A stretch of 64,000 nt of DNA from an uncultured Desulfobacteraceae bacterium (GTDB lineage: Bacteria; Desulfobacterota; Desulfobacteria; Desulfobacterales; UBA5852), in assembly GCA_913060875.1 (NCBI GenBank), contig CAJXSL010000006.1, positions 62,001-126,000 of the forward strand. Reading direction: 5' to 3'. How positions within the stretch are numbered: the stretch's first letter is position 1; each line of letters starts with the position of its first letter. The notes beneath the pieces were generated by a model. That model was not told where the DNA came from, did not search any database, and saw only the letters and a program-made list of their open reading frames with translations. A program made the translations under genes and the position numbers. Positions 63,581 to 64,000 of this stretch are shown here, one piece after another.

Positions 63581-64000
63581 TCAGGAAAGATCACATTTAA
63601 GCAAGCGTTCACGCACGACTTCGAAAATATCGCCAAAGCGGACGACACCTGTTACCGTATCCCCGTTTTTGACGATAAGGGGTTGGTGAACGCCCATGAC
63701 ATATAGGCTCAGGGCTTTTTCCAGGGTGTCTGTCTCCTGGATATATTCCGATTTTTCCGGGACGTGCATTGCGTCGGCAACCGTAACGTTGCCACCCCGT
63801 GCGCACACATCTTCCACAGGTTCCAACCAGAGATTAAGCTCCTGGACGGCCTTGCGCACAAACGCGTCCGTCAGTGTTTGCTCTTGTTGTGCTTTTTGAA
63901 CCTTTCGGAAATTGGGTTCCAGAGCGCGAAAGATATCGATCATGGTGACCTTGCCGATGAAAATACCATTTTCATCGATTACGATGGCATCACGATGGGC
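63581..64000 (-). CDS. CBS-pair protein 3 of three paralogs (partial)
   Basis: The frame runs off the right edge; 139 C-terminal residues are visible. The end of CBS 1 (AHRDAIVIDENGIFIGKVTM), the ALEPN string, the helical insert and CBS 2 (HQPLIVKNGDTVTGVVRFGD, ending in LLKCDLS) match the layout of the proteins at 51732 and 61257, though it is more diverged. It is on the opposite strand, convergent with the transporter. Confidence 0.82.
   Translation of the reverse strand, partial: AHRDAIVIDENGIFIGKVTMIDIFRALEPNFRKVQKAQQEQTLTDAFVRKAVQELNLWLEPVEDVCARGGNVTVADAMHVPEKSEYIQETDTLEKALSLYVMGVHQPLIVKNGDTVTGVVRFGDIFEVVRERLLKCDLS

Noticed and set aside
1-64000. CRISPR arrays or prophage structural genes
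   Set aside because: No regularly spaced repeats and no capsid, tail, portal or terminase-like genes were seen.

Overview
The window reads as a chromosomal segment of a Gram-negative, probably anaerobic Desulfobacterota (deltaproteobacterial) organism. The basis is gene content and style: OmpA-type and other lipoproteins, Mpl, a biotin ECF transporter, radical-SAM enzymes, a hydrogenase-4-like membrane complex, a GC-rich core and GTG/TTG starts. No rRNA or species marker is present, so this placement is inference.

Layout: 0-2.8 kb holds the end of mpl, a TPR protein, an OmpA lipoprotein and a small zinc protein. 2.9-6.0 kb is a biotin unit (birA-bioY-bioM-bioN) with a candidate BirA operator touching the birA start codon. 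6.1-8.9 kb is trkA-trkH (K+ uptake). 9.1-9.3 kb holds tRNA-Lys and tRNA-Glu with a promoter and terminator. 9.3-15.25 kb is a visibly AT-rich accessory region: a HEPN-motif abortive-infection-like gene, a 50-bp inverted repeat, a membrane/coiled-coil protein, CsgG-like and BamE-like lipoproteins, and an IS200-type element whose transposase has an in-frame TGA before the catalytic Tyr. 15.4-21.3 kb returns to core style: cardiolipin synthase, EamA transporter, SlyD, a short Rho-family protein and a queuosine-mannosyltransferase-like enzyme.

21.4-23.6 kb is a complete phenylalanine attenuation unit (promoter, Phe-rich leader peptide, chain of mutually exclusive hairpins, terminator) driving DAHP synthase and PheA. 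23.6-37.5 kb holds an unknown exported protein, a multi-PAS histidine kinase, RlmN, DarP, TerB-like, PrfC, a FemAB-like protein, an EamA transporter, ProA and an Old-Yellow-Enzyme-like protein. 37.5-51.3 kb holds mostly housekeeping enzymes and transporters, plus the collapsed remnant of a class III cyclase/AAA/TPR protein (45.3-45.9 kb), HU and NhaA.

51.7-64 kb is the most distinctive region. Genes like hyfB, C, E, F, G plus a ferredoxin/NuoB-like fusion encode a membrane complex related to hydrogenase-4 and complex I. Its large subunit lacks both Cys pairs that bind NiFe, as in the energy-converting-hydrogenase-related (Ehr) complexes. The cluster is preceded by a CBS-pair protein and a 473-residue beta-helix-like protein, followed by a second CBS-pair paralog and a DASS-type anion transporter, with a third CBS-pair paralog at the window edge. 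I infer an ion-translocating redox complex, perhaps tied to nucleotide sensing and substrate uptake; its electron donor and acceptor cannot be read from the sequence.
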